This document shows, in pieces, positions 54,676-62,950 of a DNA stretch of 64,000 bases; position 1 is the stretch's first letter; every line of letters starts with the position of its first letter. A model generated the notes under the pieces. The model was not told where the DNA came from, did not search any database, and saw only the letters and a list, made by a program, of their open reading frames with translations. The position numbers and the translations under genes were made by a program. The stretch is from Sporosarcina sp. BP05 (GTDB lineage: Bacteria > Bacillota > Bacilli > Bacillales_A > Planococcaceae): the NCBI RefSeq assembly GCF_014282005.1, contig NZ_JACFTD010000004.1, positions 186,001 to 250,000 of the forward strand. The letters run 5' to 3'.

Positions 54676-54793
54676 TTTGTTTCAGCATAAGGCCCCGCTG
54701 AAACAAATTAAAGCCTCCGGCGGATGTCACAGATTTTGAGGGGAATTAATTGAGCAAGCTCAATTCAAAATCTGGACACAAATCCGCCAAGGC
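54674..54793 (+). repeat. Double-hairpin element between the T-box and glyQS
   Basis: Hairpin 1 has 13-bp perfect arms AATTTGTTTCAGC (54674-54686) and GCTGAAACAAATT (54697-54709). Element 2 is a nested palindrome: GCC/GGC and GGCGGAT/ATCCGCC outside, AGATTTTGA/TCAAAATCT next, AATTGAGC/GCTCAATT inside. It lies after the T-box terminator and before the glyQS ribosome binding site, so it is transcribed only in the read-through message. It may be a MITE-like insertion or an RNA control element. Confidence 0.75.
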
Positions 54794-54823
54794 GTATTTG
54801 ATTAATAATTGGAGGGATTTATT

Positions 54824-56200
54824 ATGTCAATGGAACAAGTCGTTAACTTAGCAAAGCAAAGAGGTTTCGTTTTCCCAGGCTCTGATATTTACGGAGGTCT
54901 AGCAAATACGTGGGATTATGGCCCGCTTGGTATCGAATTAAAGAACAATATTAAAAAAGCTTGGTGGCAGAAATTCATTCAGGAATCGCCGTATAACGTT
55001 GGTCTTGACGCAGCTATCCTTATGAACCCGAAAGTTTGGGAAGCTTCAGGTCATATCGGGAACTTCAACGATCCGATGATTGACTGTAAAAAATGTAACA
55101 CACGTCATCGTGCAGACAAACTTATCGAAGATGCACTCGATGCAAAAGGGATTGAAATGGTTGTCGATGGTCTATCTTTCGATAAAATGTCAGAACTTAT
55201 CAATGAACATAACGTTGTCTGCCCTACTTGTAGTGCTATGGATTATACAGATATTCGCCAGTTTAACTTGATGTTTAAAACATCACAGGGTGTGACTGAT
55301 TCATCAGCGAATGAAATTTTCCTTCGTCCTGAAACGGCACAAGGTATCTTCGTAAACTTCAAAAACGTACAGCGTTCAATGAGAAAGAAAATGCCTTTTG
55401 GTATCGGACAAATCGGAAAAAGTTTCCGGAATGAAATTACACCTGGAAACTTCACGTTCCGTACACGCGAGTTCGAACAGATGGAACTTGAATTCTTCTG
55501 TAAGCCTGGCGAAGACATGGAATGGTACGCTTTCTGGCGTGAATTTTCAAAACAATGGTTATTGAACCTTGGTTTGACAGAAGACAATATGCGCTTGCGT
55601 GAACACGATGAAGACGAACTTTCCCATTACTCGAAAGGGACTGTTGACATCGAGTACAAATTCCCATTCGGATGGGGTGAACTATGGGGCATTGCGAACC
55701 GCACAGATTTCGACTTGAACCGTCATATGGAGCATTCCGGTGAAGATTTCCACTACCTAGATCCTATAACAAATGAAAAGTTTGTCCCTTATTGTATCGA
55801 ACCTTCACTCGGTGCAGACCGTGTGACACTCGCTTTCCTTTGTGATGCGTTTGCTGAGGAAGAACTAGAAGGCGACGACAAACGTACTGTTCTTCGTTTC
55901 CACCCAGCACTTGCGCCGGTAAAAGCTGCGATTCTGCCACTATCGAAGAAACTCGCAGAGGGTGCCGATGAAGTCTACGCGGAACTGCGTAAACATTTCA
56001 ACGTCCAATATGATGACGCACAGTCTATCGGCAGACGCTACCGCCGTCAAGATGAAATCGGAACACCATTCTGTATTACGTATGACTTTGATTCTGAAGA
56101 AGACCGTCAAGTGACAGTTCGTCACCGCGATTCAATGGAACAAACACGTATGCCAATTTCAGAAGTGCAAGAGTATATTGCAAAACAGCTTGAATTTTAA
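54824..56200 (+). CDS. glyQS: Glycyl-tRNA synthetase, single-chain dimeric type
   Basis: This is the alpha2-type class II GlyRS (archaeal/eukaryal type) rather than the GlyQ/GlyS tetramer encoded at the corresponding B. subtilis locus. The 458-aa product has [20 protein letters not shown], the catalytic motif 2 region [20 protein letters not shown], motif 3 [17 protein letters not shown] and an anticodon-binding C-terminus. A GGAGGG site precedes ATG 54824 by eight bases; the upstream in-frame ATG is in the hairpin region. The T-box controls it. Confidence 0.96.
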   Translation: MSMEQVVNLAKQRGFVFPGSDIYGGLANTWDYGPLGIELKNNIKKAWWQKFIQESPYNVGLDAAILMNPKVWEASGHIGNFNDPMIDCKKCNTRHRADKLIEDALDAKGIEMVVDGLSFDKMSELINEHNVVCPTCSAMDYTDIRQFNLMFKTSQGVTDSSANEIFLRPETAQGIFVNFKNVQRSMRKKMPFGIGQIGKSFRNEITPGNFTFRTREFEQMELEFFCKPGEDMEWYAFWREFSKQWLLNLGLTEDNMRLREHDEDELSHYSKGTVDIEYKFPFGWGELWGIANRTDFDLNRHMEHSGEDFHYLDPITNEKFVPYCIEPSLGADRVTLAFLCDAFAEEELEGDDKRTVLRFHPALAPVKAAILPLSKKLAEGADEVYAELRKHFNVQYDDAQSIGRRYRRQDEIGTPFCITYDFDSEEDRQVTVRHRDSMEQTRMPISEVQEYIAKQLEF

Positions 56201-56235
56201 ACTAAACTTCAAGAACTTAACTTAATTGATAAAAC

Positions 56236-56286
56236 ATAAAACCAGCCAAACAACAAGTTAACATGTTGTTTGGCTGGTTTTTTCGT
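56236..56286. terminator. Bidirectional terminator after glyQS
   Basis: A long stem with arms AACCAGCCAAACAAC and GTTGTTTGGCTGGTT, plus T6, lies between the convergent glyQS and the Gly/Tyr-rich gene. Confidence 0.92.
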
Positions 56287-56292
56287 TTAAAG

Positions 56293-56571
56293 TTATCGCT
56301 GTTCCCCACCATAATGATGGCCCATATTCCCGTGCTCATTGTGTCCATGATGTCCCATATTGTCGTATCCTGGATACCCCATACCTCCGTGTCCTGGATA
56401 GCCTGGGTATCCCATGTTCCAATAGTAGCCGGGGTAACCATAATAACCAGGATAGCCGTGATGAACGGGATAGCCTGGGTAGCCGTAGCTGGGATGTCCA
56501 TGATGCCCACCATGGCCTGGGTAACCTTGATGTGCTCCGTAACCACCGTTAAACCCTCTCGAGTTTGTCAA
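56293..56571 (-). CDS. Gly/Tyr/His/Pro-rich low-complexity protein
   Basis: The 92-aa product is dominated by Gly, Tyr, His and Pro in GYPGY/GHHGH repeats, with few charged residues. TTG 56571 follows AAAGGGGCGATTAAA, a reasonable site. Such proteins in Bacillales are often spore coat components, but that is inference. The alternative frame at 56217-56546 is Ile/Thr-rich, lacks a site and is likely a shadow of the repeat. Confidence 0.65.
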   Translation of the reverse strand: MTNSRGFNGGYGAHQGYPGHGGHHGHPSYGYPGYPVHHGYPGYYGYPGYYWNMGYPGYPGHGGMGYPGYDNMGHHGHNEHGNMGHHYGGEQR

Positions 56572-56673
56572 TTTAATCGCCCCTTTACATACGTACTATC
56601 TACGATATGTAAAGAAATTGCATGGGCTTAGGCTTCTACCTATTTCCTCTAAACATAACCCAACAACTGTAGA

Positions 56674-59202
56674 TTAAGTTCTCTTTTTACCAATCAACAA
56701 CGTAATTTGTGCCATTGTAAACGGCAATGAAGACTTTTTACGGTAGGCGACATATTTTGACGCCCAAAAATCCGCGTACTTCACCTTGAAATTTTTTAGT
56801 CCTTTGAAATGATAAAAATATTGGCCATGTAAAAAGATTTGGGCCGCAATTTTTTCACTTAAAAAGGAATACTTTGATTGCCCAACGTTTGATAACGGCG
56901 ACATTCCTATATTAAATACTTTATATCCTTCTCCTTTTGCCCATTCGAATAAGGAAAGGAATATGAAATCCATCGTTCCAGATGGAGCACCCGGATTGAA
57001 GCGCATAAGATCTACGGAAATCCGTTCATCATTATCATACATTGACATTAAACTTGCAAAGCCGATAATGCCCTCTTCATCCCTTAAAATAGCGATTCGT
57101 GAAGTATTCAGGTATTGCTCGTCGAAAAAGCCAAGGGAAAATCCTTTCTCTGCTCTTCCTTGTAGCCATTTCGTAGATACTTCTTCTAATTCAGTCATCA
57201 TCTCGGACGAAAAAGGTGGATTTACTAATTCAACTGAAAAATTCTCCCTTTCAAATTTATTTTTAACAGCCCTATATCCCTTCATCTTCTTTCCTGAAAA
57301 TGTGAAACTGTCCAAATTGACATGCGCTTCCTCACCGAGCTTAAAGAAACCAAATCCATGTTCATGTAGGGCTGGAAGTATTTTATTGTTGACCTCATAA
57401 AAGACCGGCGTATAACCGTATTGATCTGCCGTTTCCAAAAACTCTTCGATTGCAGATGAAAAGTTACTTTCTAATCCAACTGGATTGCCGAGCACCACAA
57501 TTTTATCGGCGTACGCTTGATAAGAAAATAAAACGGTATAGTCTTGATTCCAAAATACATATTTGTCATGTAAAAAGATAAGATGGGAAAACTCAGTCCC
57601 CGTATAGCGTTCAAGATGATCTTTAATTTTCTGTTCTTGATGAATAGATGGTTCCATTTCCATCATCTTTGGCTTACGAATCATATGTCCAATGAACAAA
57701 ATGACTAAAGCTATAAGTATTCCAATAATCGCACTGTAAAACAAATCCCGGTAATCCGTTATTATATAGTCGCGCAATGCAGCCGGAATCTGAAATTTTG
57801 AGGACGGTAAGTTTAAATAGCCGATGAATACATACATCGCAGTAATGATTGTCACGACGGCTATGTCAAACAGGGCTATCCCCCACGTTAAAACATAACT
57901 TAAACGGTAAAACTGGCTTTTTGACACAATTAGCAAACCCATTACAATGAGTAAAAAGATAGCCTCTTCATAATCAAACCCTTTAAAAACTGAGAATAGA
58001 GCCGCACTAATTAAAACAATTATGGCTAGATGATACGTCCTTTTAACTTTGTATTTAATCCCTCTGCACAGCCCTAAGAGAATAAAACCGGCTGCGACAG
58101 TCAACTGGTGGGAAACATTCATAATTGGTAAAGATAAGAATTCTTGAGCGATTTTCAAGCGATTCAAGATACCTGGAACGGATGCGGAAAGCAGTAACAC
58201 AATTCCGGATAGAAATACCATAATAGTTAACAGTGTATGACTAACTTTTTGAAGCACATTATTCGGTAAATCATCCCACGAAAGATTCCACCGGACCCAA
58301 TATTCTTGTATGAATAAGAGAGAGGAGAATAAAAACGGCAGAACAAAGTAACCCATTCGATATAAAATAAGTAGGAAAAGAACTTTTTCATCAGCAATAC
58401 CTACGCTTTGTGTGCCCCACAGAAAAACAAGGTCAAATGAACCAATTCCACCGGGAATCATACTCACAATTCCTGCGCAAGACGCAATTAAAAAGATTGG
58501 AATTAATGTCGAAAGCTCAATTGGTATATTTAACATAATGGTTAAAAACCAAATTACTAGCAAAACTGCCATCCATTCAACTACCGATGTTGCAATTAGC
58601 TGTACAGCAACTTTACCATTTAACAAAGAGGCATTTACTTTTTTATAACGGATCATATAAAGACCGATAAAAGTCGGAACATATAAACTGACGATAATTA
58701 TTGTGATAAATAACCATTTCGTTTCCCTTAGAAGCGGGAAGTCCCAAAAAAAGATGGGAACAATCCATGCTAATAGTGAAATTCCCGTTAAGTAGAAGAG
58801 AGTGACCGAGGCGATATTTTTTAACAGCCCCTCCTTCTCCTCTTTATGTTTCGAATAGAAATAACTGCGGAGCATCAAACCGACAAGGCCACCAAATCCA
58901 ATAAGATTTGAGTACGTATTGGCAATAAAAGAATGCCTCAATAATTTCCATTTCCCCATTTTAATTCCAAGTAATTTCACCAAAATGATATCATAGAAAA
59001 ACATGGGTGTGACGGCGCAAAAGGATACTATAAGTATTAGTGCTAGTTCCCACGGATGCAATTGACTCACTTCATTCTGAAGCATACCTACGTCCACGCC
59101 ACGAGCTGTTTGCTGAATTTCATATATAGCTAAAATTAATAACAAAAGTGGAATCATTACTTTGAAAACTTTGAGTAGCTGATCTTTGTTGATTTTGAAC
59201 AT
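56674..59202 (-). CDS. mprF: Phosphatidylglycerol lysyltransferase MprF
   Basis: MprF moves lysine from Lys-tRNA to phosphatidylglycerol and flips it to the outer leaflet, protecting from cationic peptides. The 842-aa product has about 13-14 membrane segments (to about residue 530) with MIPGGIGSFDLVFLWG, then the cytoplasmic GNAT-like synthase with DFIFLSLFEWAKGEGYKVFNI, GMSPLSN and LHGQYFYHFKGLKNFK. ATG 59202 follows AGGGGGGGAG. The longer frame lacks a site. Confidence 0.94.
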   Translation of the reverse strand: MFKINKDQLLKVFKVMIPLLLLILAIYEIQQTARGVDVGMLQNEVSQLHPWELALILIVSFCAVTPMFFYDIILVKLLGIKMGKWKLLRHSFIANTYSNLIGFGGLVGLMLRSYFYSKHKEEKEGLLKNIASVTLFYLTGISLLAWIVPIFFWDFPLLRETKWLFITIIIVSLYVPTFIGLYMIRYKKVNASLLNGKVAVQLIATSVVEWMAVLLVIWFLTIMLNIPIELSTLIPIFLIASCAGIVSMIPGGIGSFDLVFLWGTQSVGIADEKVLFLLILYRMGYFVLPFLFSSLLFIQEYWVRWNLSWDDLPNNVLQKVSHTLLTIMVFLSGIVLLLSASVPGILNRLKIAQEFLSLPIMNVSHQLTVAAGFILLGLCRGIKYKVKRTYHLAIIVLISAALFSVFKGFDYEEAIFLLIVMGLLIVSKSQFYRLSYVLTWGIALFDIAVVTIITAMYVFIGYLNLPSSKFQIPAALRDYIITDYRDLFYSAIIGILIALVILFIGHMIRKPKMMEMEPSIHQEQKIKDHLERYTGTEFSHLIFLHDKYVFWNQDYTVLFSYQAYADKIVVLGNPVGLESNFSSAIEEFLETADQYGYTPVFYEVNNKILPALHEHGFGFFKLGEEAHVNLDSFTFSGKKMKGYRAVKNKFERENFSVELVNPPFSSEMMTELEEVSTKWLQGRAEKGFSLGFFDEQYLNTSRIAILRDEEGIIGFASLMSMYDNDERISVDLMRFNPGAPSGTMDFIFLSLFEWAKGEGYKVFNIGMSPLSNVGQSKYSFLSEKIAAQIFLHGQYFYHFKGLKNFKVKYADFWASKYVAYRKKSSLPFTMAQITLLIGKKRT

Positions 59203-59600
59203 AAACTCCCCCCCTATAAGATAATCTCTTTTAAAGTATATGATTACCATTTAAGGCTATAAAAACACATCTAAAAACAAATACTACCCCTATGATACTA
59301 TGAATAAAATGAAAGGCACAAATGTCAATATGACCAGTAAACGGGACGTATAAATTTAATATACCTTGAACACTCTCCAATTCCCCGTCCATCCGATGAC
59401 CAACAATTTTATTGAAATCAATAAAGATGCCCTTCGTGGTGGGTATTTTGGATTGAGAGAAAAGTATTTGCAAGCGACGCAATTGGAATGACGAAATTCT
59501 GGAAACCATTAGAAAAAAATTACTGTTACATACATGATGACTGAAATCATTCAAAAACCCCTTGTCTCTTATAGAACAAGGGGTTGCATTTTTATCGCCA
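59203..59600. other. Intergenic region upstream of mprF
   Basis: This 398-bp stretch holds the mprF promoter region and the terminator of the downstream HD gene. A short frame on the plus strand from ATG 59393 has only 31 codons (MTNNFIEINKDALRGGYFGL and a few more), with no ribosome binding site and no family I recognise. It may be a decayed fragment. Confidence 0.35.
59553..59590 (-). terminator. Terminator of the HD hydrolase gene
   Basis: Arms AACCCCTTGT and ACAAGGGGTT around TCTATAAGAG are followed by TTTTG on the minus strand. Confidence 0.85.
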
Positions 59601-60230
59601 TTAAGTACCGATTTCACGATTTAATTGCTTTAAAAAACCTTCCATATAGTCATGTCGCTGCTCTGCCAGTCGCTTCCCTTCTTCTGTCACCATCAACTCT
59701 TTTAACAGCAACAACTTTTCATAAAAATGCGTAACTGATGCCGTTTCCTTGCCTCGGTATTCTGTTTCAGACATATTGTCACGAACCATCTCGTCTGTAT
59801 CATACAGCTTCCTTCCCCTTGCACCACCGAACGCAAACGTCCGCGCAATGCCAATAGCACCGATTGCATCCAGTCGGTCTGCATCGCGGACAATGGCTCC
59901 ATCGATGGACGTGATATCCTTGGCATTCCCACCACTGAATGACACGCTTTCAATACACGCAAATACTTTCTTAGCTAATTCACCATCAACACCAATTGCC
60001 TGTAAGATTTCCAATACGGTTGGATTGTCACCTGATTTGTATTTAGCATCCTCGATATCGTGTAACAAAACAGCAAGACGGACGACTTCCTCACTAGCTG
60101 TAGGCTCTCCAGCCAAGATTTCCTCCGCATTTTTCATGACGCGTTCGATATGGGCGAAATCATGACTTGCATCAAATTTATTGTAAATCTCTACGACTAT
60201 CTTCTTGCATTTCTCAATAATTTTTGTCAT
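59601..60230 (-). CDS. HD superfamily metal-dependent phosphohydrolase
   Basis: The 209-aa product has the HD motif set: DASHDFAHIERVMKNA, LLHDIEDAKY and RDADRLDAIGAIGIART, as in YedJ/YpgQ-type hydrolases that act on nucleotides. ATG 60230 follows AATAGGAGTGATTAT. The exact substrate is unknown. It lies divergently from cspD. Confidence 0.88.
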   Translation of the reverse strand: MTKIIEKCKKIVVEIYNKFDASHDFAHIERVMKNAEEILAGEPTASEEVVRLAVLLHDIEDAKYKSGDNPTVLEILQAIGVDGELAKKVFACIESVSFSGGNAKDITSIDGAIVRDADRLDAIGAIGIARTFAFGGARGRKLYDTDEMVRDNMSETEYRGKETASVTHFYEKLLLLKELMVTEEGKRLAEQRHDYMEGFLKQLNREIGT

Positions 60231-60375
60231 ATAATCACTCCTATTAATAAGTTTTTTTGATAAAATAACGTCTGAATATTTAGGCATATCATTGACGCAC
60301 AATGTCGATTAATGTATAGTTGATGCATCCATGCACCTAATGGATTGGACATCGAATCGCCGAGGAGGAATGTAC

Positions 60376-60585
60376 ATGTACCAGGGAAAAGTCAAATGGT
60401 TCAGTAATGATAAAGGCTATGGTTTCATCGAAGCGGATGACGGGGAAGATGTGTTCGTCCACTTTACCGGTATTCTATCAGAAGGCTTTAAAACGCTTGA
60501 TGAAGGACAATCCGTATCCTTCGAAATCATCGAAGGGAATCGCGGTCCTCAGGCAGCGAATGTCTTAAAACTTGGAGATGAATGA
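60376..60585 (+). CDS. cspD: Cold-shock domain protein
   Basis: The 69-aa protein has the OB-fold with RNP1-like [10 protein letters not shown] and RNP2-like DVFVHFTGI, so it binds single-stranded RNA and DNA. Of two nearby ATGs, 60376 sits eight bases after AGGAGG; 60370 is too close. The association with the next zinc-finger gene matches the B. subtilis cspD-ypeQ pair, so cspD is the likely name. Confidence 0.92.
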   Translation: MYQGKVKWFSNDKGYGFIEADDGEDVFVHFTGILSEGFKTLDEGQSVSFEIIEGNRGPQAANVLKLGDE

Positions 60586-60592
60586 TAAAGTA

Positions 60593-60770
60593 CAAAAGCG
60601 CAAGCGCCTGTTCAGAGGCGACAGGCATAAGACGGGCTGGCGAAGCGGAGTTCTTTTCCGCACAGCCGGACCAGCTTATGACCCGAGCCCCTAGGCGCTG
60701 GAGTCTAGACGTCAAATCTCTAAGTGGTAATTTGCCCACAGTACGAGATTTTATAATTTCCTAGATAAAT
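60593..60770 (+). repeat. Interspersed imperfect-palindrome repeat, copy 4
   Basis: The block runs from AAAAGCGCAAGCGCCTGTTC through GAGGCGACAGGCATAAGACG to CTTATGACCCGAGCCCCTAGGCGCTGGAGTCTAGACG, then 60 bp of AAATCTCTAAGTGG-type sequence as in copy 3. The arms GCATAAG...CTTATGA and GCGCC...GGCGC pair. It lies 8 bp after cspD. Confidence 0.7.
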
Positions 60771-60804
60771 CAAAAATCCCGCTGACGCAATTTCCAGCGG
60801 GATA
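60771..60804 (-). terminator. Terminator of ypeQ
   Basis: Arms ATCCCGCTG and CAGCGGGAT around GAAATTGCGT are followed by TTTTTG on the minus strand. Confidence 0.85.
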
Positions 60805-60993
60805 TTATTTTGTGATTTTATTCATTTCCTGACCTAGAAACTGGAGCCGTTCCCCAATTGTACACGTTGTGATACAAAACTTATGTGATCCCGACTTCCC
60901 TTTGTCTTTTGACAACTGGGTTTTAAGGAAACAGCCATCGCAATAGGTATCCAGGATTCCGTCGATTTCTTTCATAATGATCGTTTTATTCAT
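60805..60993 (-). CDS. ypeQ: Small zinc-finger protein (YpeQ-like)
   Basis: The 62-aa product has four Cys in two pairs: YCDGC and FCITTC (C-x2-C and C-x3-C) with basic residues between, which suggests a zinc-stabilised nucleic acid binding fold. ATG 60993 follows GGGGGTAGTCGTT. The longer frame upstream overlaps the next gene's promoter. Position beside cspD and the RNase H gene matches B. subtilis ypeQ. The function is unknown. Confidence 0.8.
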   Translation of the reverse strand: MNKTIIMKEIDGILDTYCDGCFLKTQLSKDKGKSGSHKFCITTCTIGERLQFLGQEMNKITK

Positions 60994-61082
60994 AACGACT
61001 ACCCCCAAAAGACACGATTCATTAATTCTAATACGCTTTGGACATAGGTGCAACAAATCAAGTAAATCGAGGTGCTAAATAA

Positions 61083-61472
61083 ATGATTGAGTTGTATGTA
61101 GACGGTGCAAGTGCAGGTAATCCCGGGAAAAGCGGTATCGGCATCTTCATAAAAGGTGAAGGTCATGTGATAAAATTATCCGAAAAAATCGAACCGACCG
61201 ATAATCATTCTGCCGAATTTCAAGCGCTTTTACGCGGAATGGAAGAAACGTCTAAACTGACGACTGGCATGGTATCTGCTCGTTCGGATTCCCAAATCGT
61301 TGTCATGGCCGTGGAAAAACAATTCGTGAAAAATGAATTGCATAAAGAATACCTAAGAAGAATTCTTGAGATTGCAAACACGTTTGACTTCTTTTTCATT
61401 AAATGGATTCCCGATGCAGAAAACCGTGCAGCAGATGCACTTGCACGAGAAGCTATTCATAAAAAAGACTGA
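61083..61472 (+). CDS. RNase H-like protein
   Basis: The 129-aa product has the RNase HI fold with acidic residues in ELYVDGASAGNPGKSGIG (Asp7), HSAEFQALLRGME (Glu), ARSDSQIVVMAV (Asp), and NRAADALAREA (Asp). It is similar to B. subtilis YpdQ. It should cleave the RNA strand in RNA-DNA hybrids if active. The ATG 61083 follows GAGGTGCTAAATA. A promoter is shared with the divergent ypeQ. Confidence 0.9.
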   Translation: MIELYVDGASAGNPGKSGIGIFIKGEGHVIKLSEKIEPTDNHSAEFQALLRGMEETSKLTTGMVSARSDSQIVVMAVEKQFVKNELHKEYLRRILEIANTFDFFFIKWIPDAENRAADALAREAIHKKD

Positions 61473-61500
61473 ACAGGCGATTGTCTGTTCAGTCTTTTTC
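61460..61500. terminator. Bidirectional terminator RNase H/phosphoesterase
   Basis: Arms AAAAAGACTGAACA and TGTTCAGTCTTTTT around GGCGATTG serve convergent genes. Confidence 0.9.
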
Positions 61501-61501
61501 G

Positions 61502-62092
61502 TTAGGCTTTCATAAAAGTAACGGTATTTTTCAATACATCATACAGCACCCATTCTCGATCAATGACGACCGCCCCGACATTCACGAGGACCTTGTTACC
61601 ACTTACATCATATGGTATTCCAATTTCAATTGCATCATTCACATCATTTCGGGACAGTTTAGATGTATGACTATGCCCGTAAAAAACAAGAGATCCATTC
61701 ACTTCAGCATGAATGAGCGCCCACGGTTCACCGCCCCACTCCCACTGATGACCATGGATTATTTTAGCCGTGGCAATGTCTACCGTTTCCGGCATCGAGT
61801 CCAGTTTTTCCCGGAGCGGATCGTCCGTTTCGGTAATCATCAAAATCCGGTCTTCCTGGTTGCCACTAACCGATAAAAATGTTAATAGCTCAATAAACCC
61901 CTCGGGAATAATCATAACGTCATCAAGCTTCGTAAACTTCTGTTTCGTAATATCCCTCTTACTAATAATGCATTCAAACAGATCGCCAGTTCCGACACAG
62001 ACTGCTTCTGGCGCTTTCTCCGAAATATCCGCGAGTACTTTTTCTAAATCCTCTTTAGAGGAATGTATGTCTCCAAGCAGTGCATAATGCAT
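61502..62092 (-). CDS. Metallophosphoesterase of the calcineurin-like superfamily
   Basis: The 196-aa product shows the dimetal motifs GDIHSS, GTGDLFEC, GNQED, HGHQW and GHSHTS in order. The family includes phosphodiesterases and phosphatases such as YfcE and PrpE. The substrate is not visible. GGAGGG precedes ATG 62092. It follows the sulfurtransferase gene by 36 bp and may share its transcript. Confidence 0.88.
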   Translation of the reverse strand: MHYALLGDIHSSKEDLEKVLADISEKAPEAVCVGTGDLFECIISKRDITKQKFTKLDDVMIIPEGFIELLTFLSVSGNQEDRILMITETDDPLREKLDSMPETVDIATAKIIHGHQWEWGGEPWALIHAEVNGSLVFYGHSHTSKLSRNDVNDAIEIGIPYDVSGNKVLVNVGAVVIDREWVLYDVLKNTVTFMKA

Positions 62093-62128
62093 GCGTAACC
62101 CTCCATAGAATTGTTCTGATTGGGCCAG

Positions 62129-62950
62129 TCAATCTTTCTCGACTTTCGCCCCTGGTTGTGAAATCCAGTCACTATAGCTTCCGACATATAGACGGGCAAA
62201 CTCATAACCATTGTGTTTGAGCAAAGCATATAAAGGCGCCGCCGTCACGCCGCTTCCACAATAAACCGTTACCTCTTCTGTAGGTTTAACAACAGTGTGC
62301 AATCGCTCTTTTACAGCAACATCCAAATTGAAGACGCCTTCTTTTTTCAGTTGTTCCCAGTCAAAGTTCAGCGCTCCTGGAATCCGTCCGGCAATCGGGT
62401 CGATTGGTTCATTTTCTCCCCGGTAACGTACTGCTGATCGAGCATCTAGCAGGACACTCGCTGTTTCACCAGCTACAGTTTCTTCAACGAATTGCCTTGG
62501 GGCATAGATGGTTTCATCCCACTGAGGGGCAACTAAAGTCCGCGGGGGCTCCGGTATACAATTATCTACAGGGAAACCCGCTTCTTTCATTGCCTCGAAT
62601 CCTTCAAGTACGATTAATGAATTGTTAAATCCAGCATATTGCAATAGCCACCACGCACGAGTTGCAAATGGGCTTCCACCGTCATCATAAACGATTATTT
62701 GGTCATCAATCGAGAGTCCACTCGTTCTAAAAAGCTCTGTTAATGCCGCCTTCTCTGGCATCGGGTGTCTCCCTTCCGATTTCGTCATGTCGGACAAATC
62801 ACGTTCAAGATCCCAGTAAACTGCACCTGTTATATGGATTTTTGTGTATTTCTGCTTGCCTTCATCCGCATCCTGCAATGAAAAACGTGTATCTATCCAT
62901 TTGGATTTAGCATGATCAATATCTTTTATCGAAACAAAAACGGTAGCCAA
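62129..62950 (-). CDS. Sulfurtransferase (thiosulfate or 3-mercaptopyruvate type)
   Basis: The 273-aa protein has two rhodanese domains; the C-terminal one holds the catalytic loop VYCGSGVTAAPL (Cys about residue 231), while the N-terminal one has DDGGSPFATRAWW without Cys. GSG in the loop suggests the 3-mercaptopyruvate class, but sequence alone does not decide. The start is TTG 62950 after AGGAGTGGGTTTGA. It follows the dynamin-like gene directly. Confidence 0.88.
   Translation of the reverse strand: MATVFVSIKDIDHAKSKWIDTRFSLQDADEGKQKYTKIHITGAVYWDLERDLSDMTKSEGRHPMPEKAALTELFRTSGLSIDDQIIVYDDGGSPFATRAWWLLQYAGFNNSLIVLEGFEAMKEAGFPVDNCIPEPPRTLVAPQWDETIYAPRQFVEETVAGETASVLLDARSAVRYRGENEPIDPIAGRIPGALNFDWEQLKKEGVFNLDVAVKERLHTVVKPTEEVTVYCGSGVTAAPLYALLKHNGYEFARLYVGSYSDWISQPGAKVEKD

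Noticed and set aside
56217-56546. 109-aa Ile/Thr/Met-rich ORF in another frame of the Gly/Tyr-rich gene
   Set aside because: It includes the terminator after glyQS, has no ribosome binding site, and its composition is a by-product of the GYPG codon repeats.
59231-59617. 128-aa ORF upstream of mprF
   Set aside because: It spans the HD gene terminator and ends inside the mprF leader, with no ribosome binding site and no recognisable domain.
60582-60764. 60-aa ORF after cspD
   Set aside because: It is coded entirely by repeat copy 4 and shares no similarity with a protein family.
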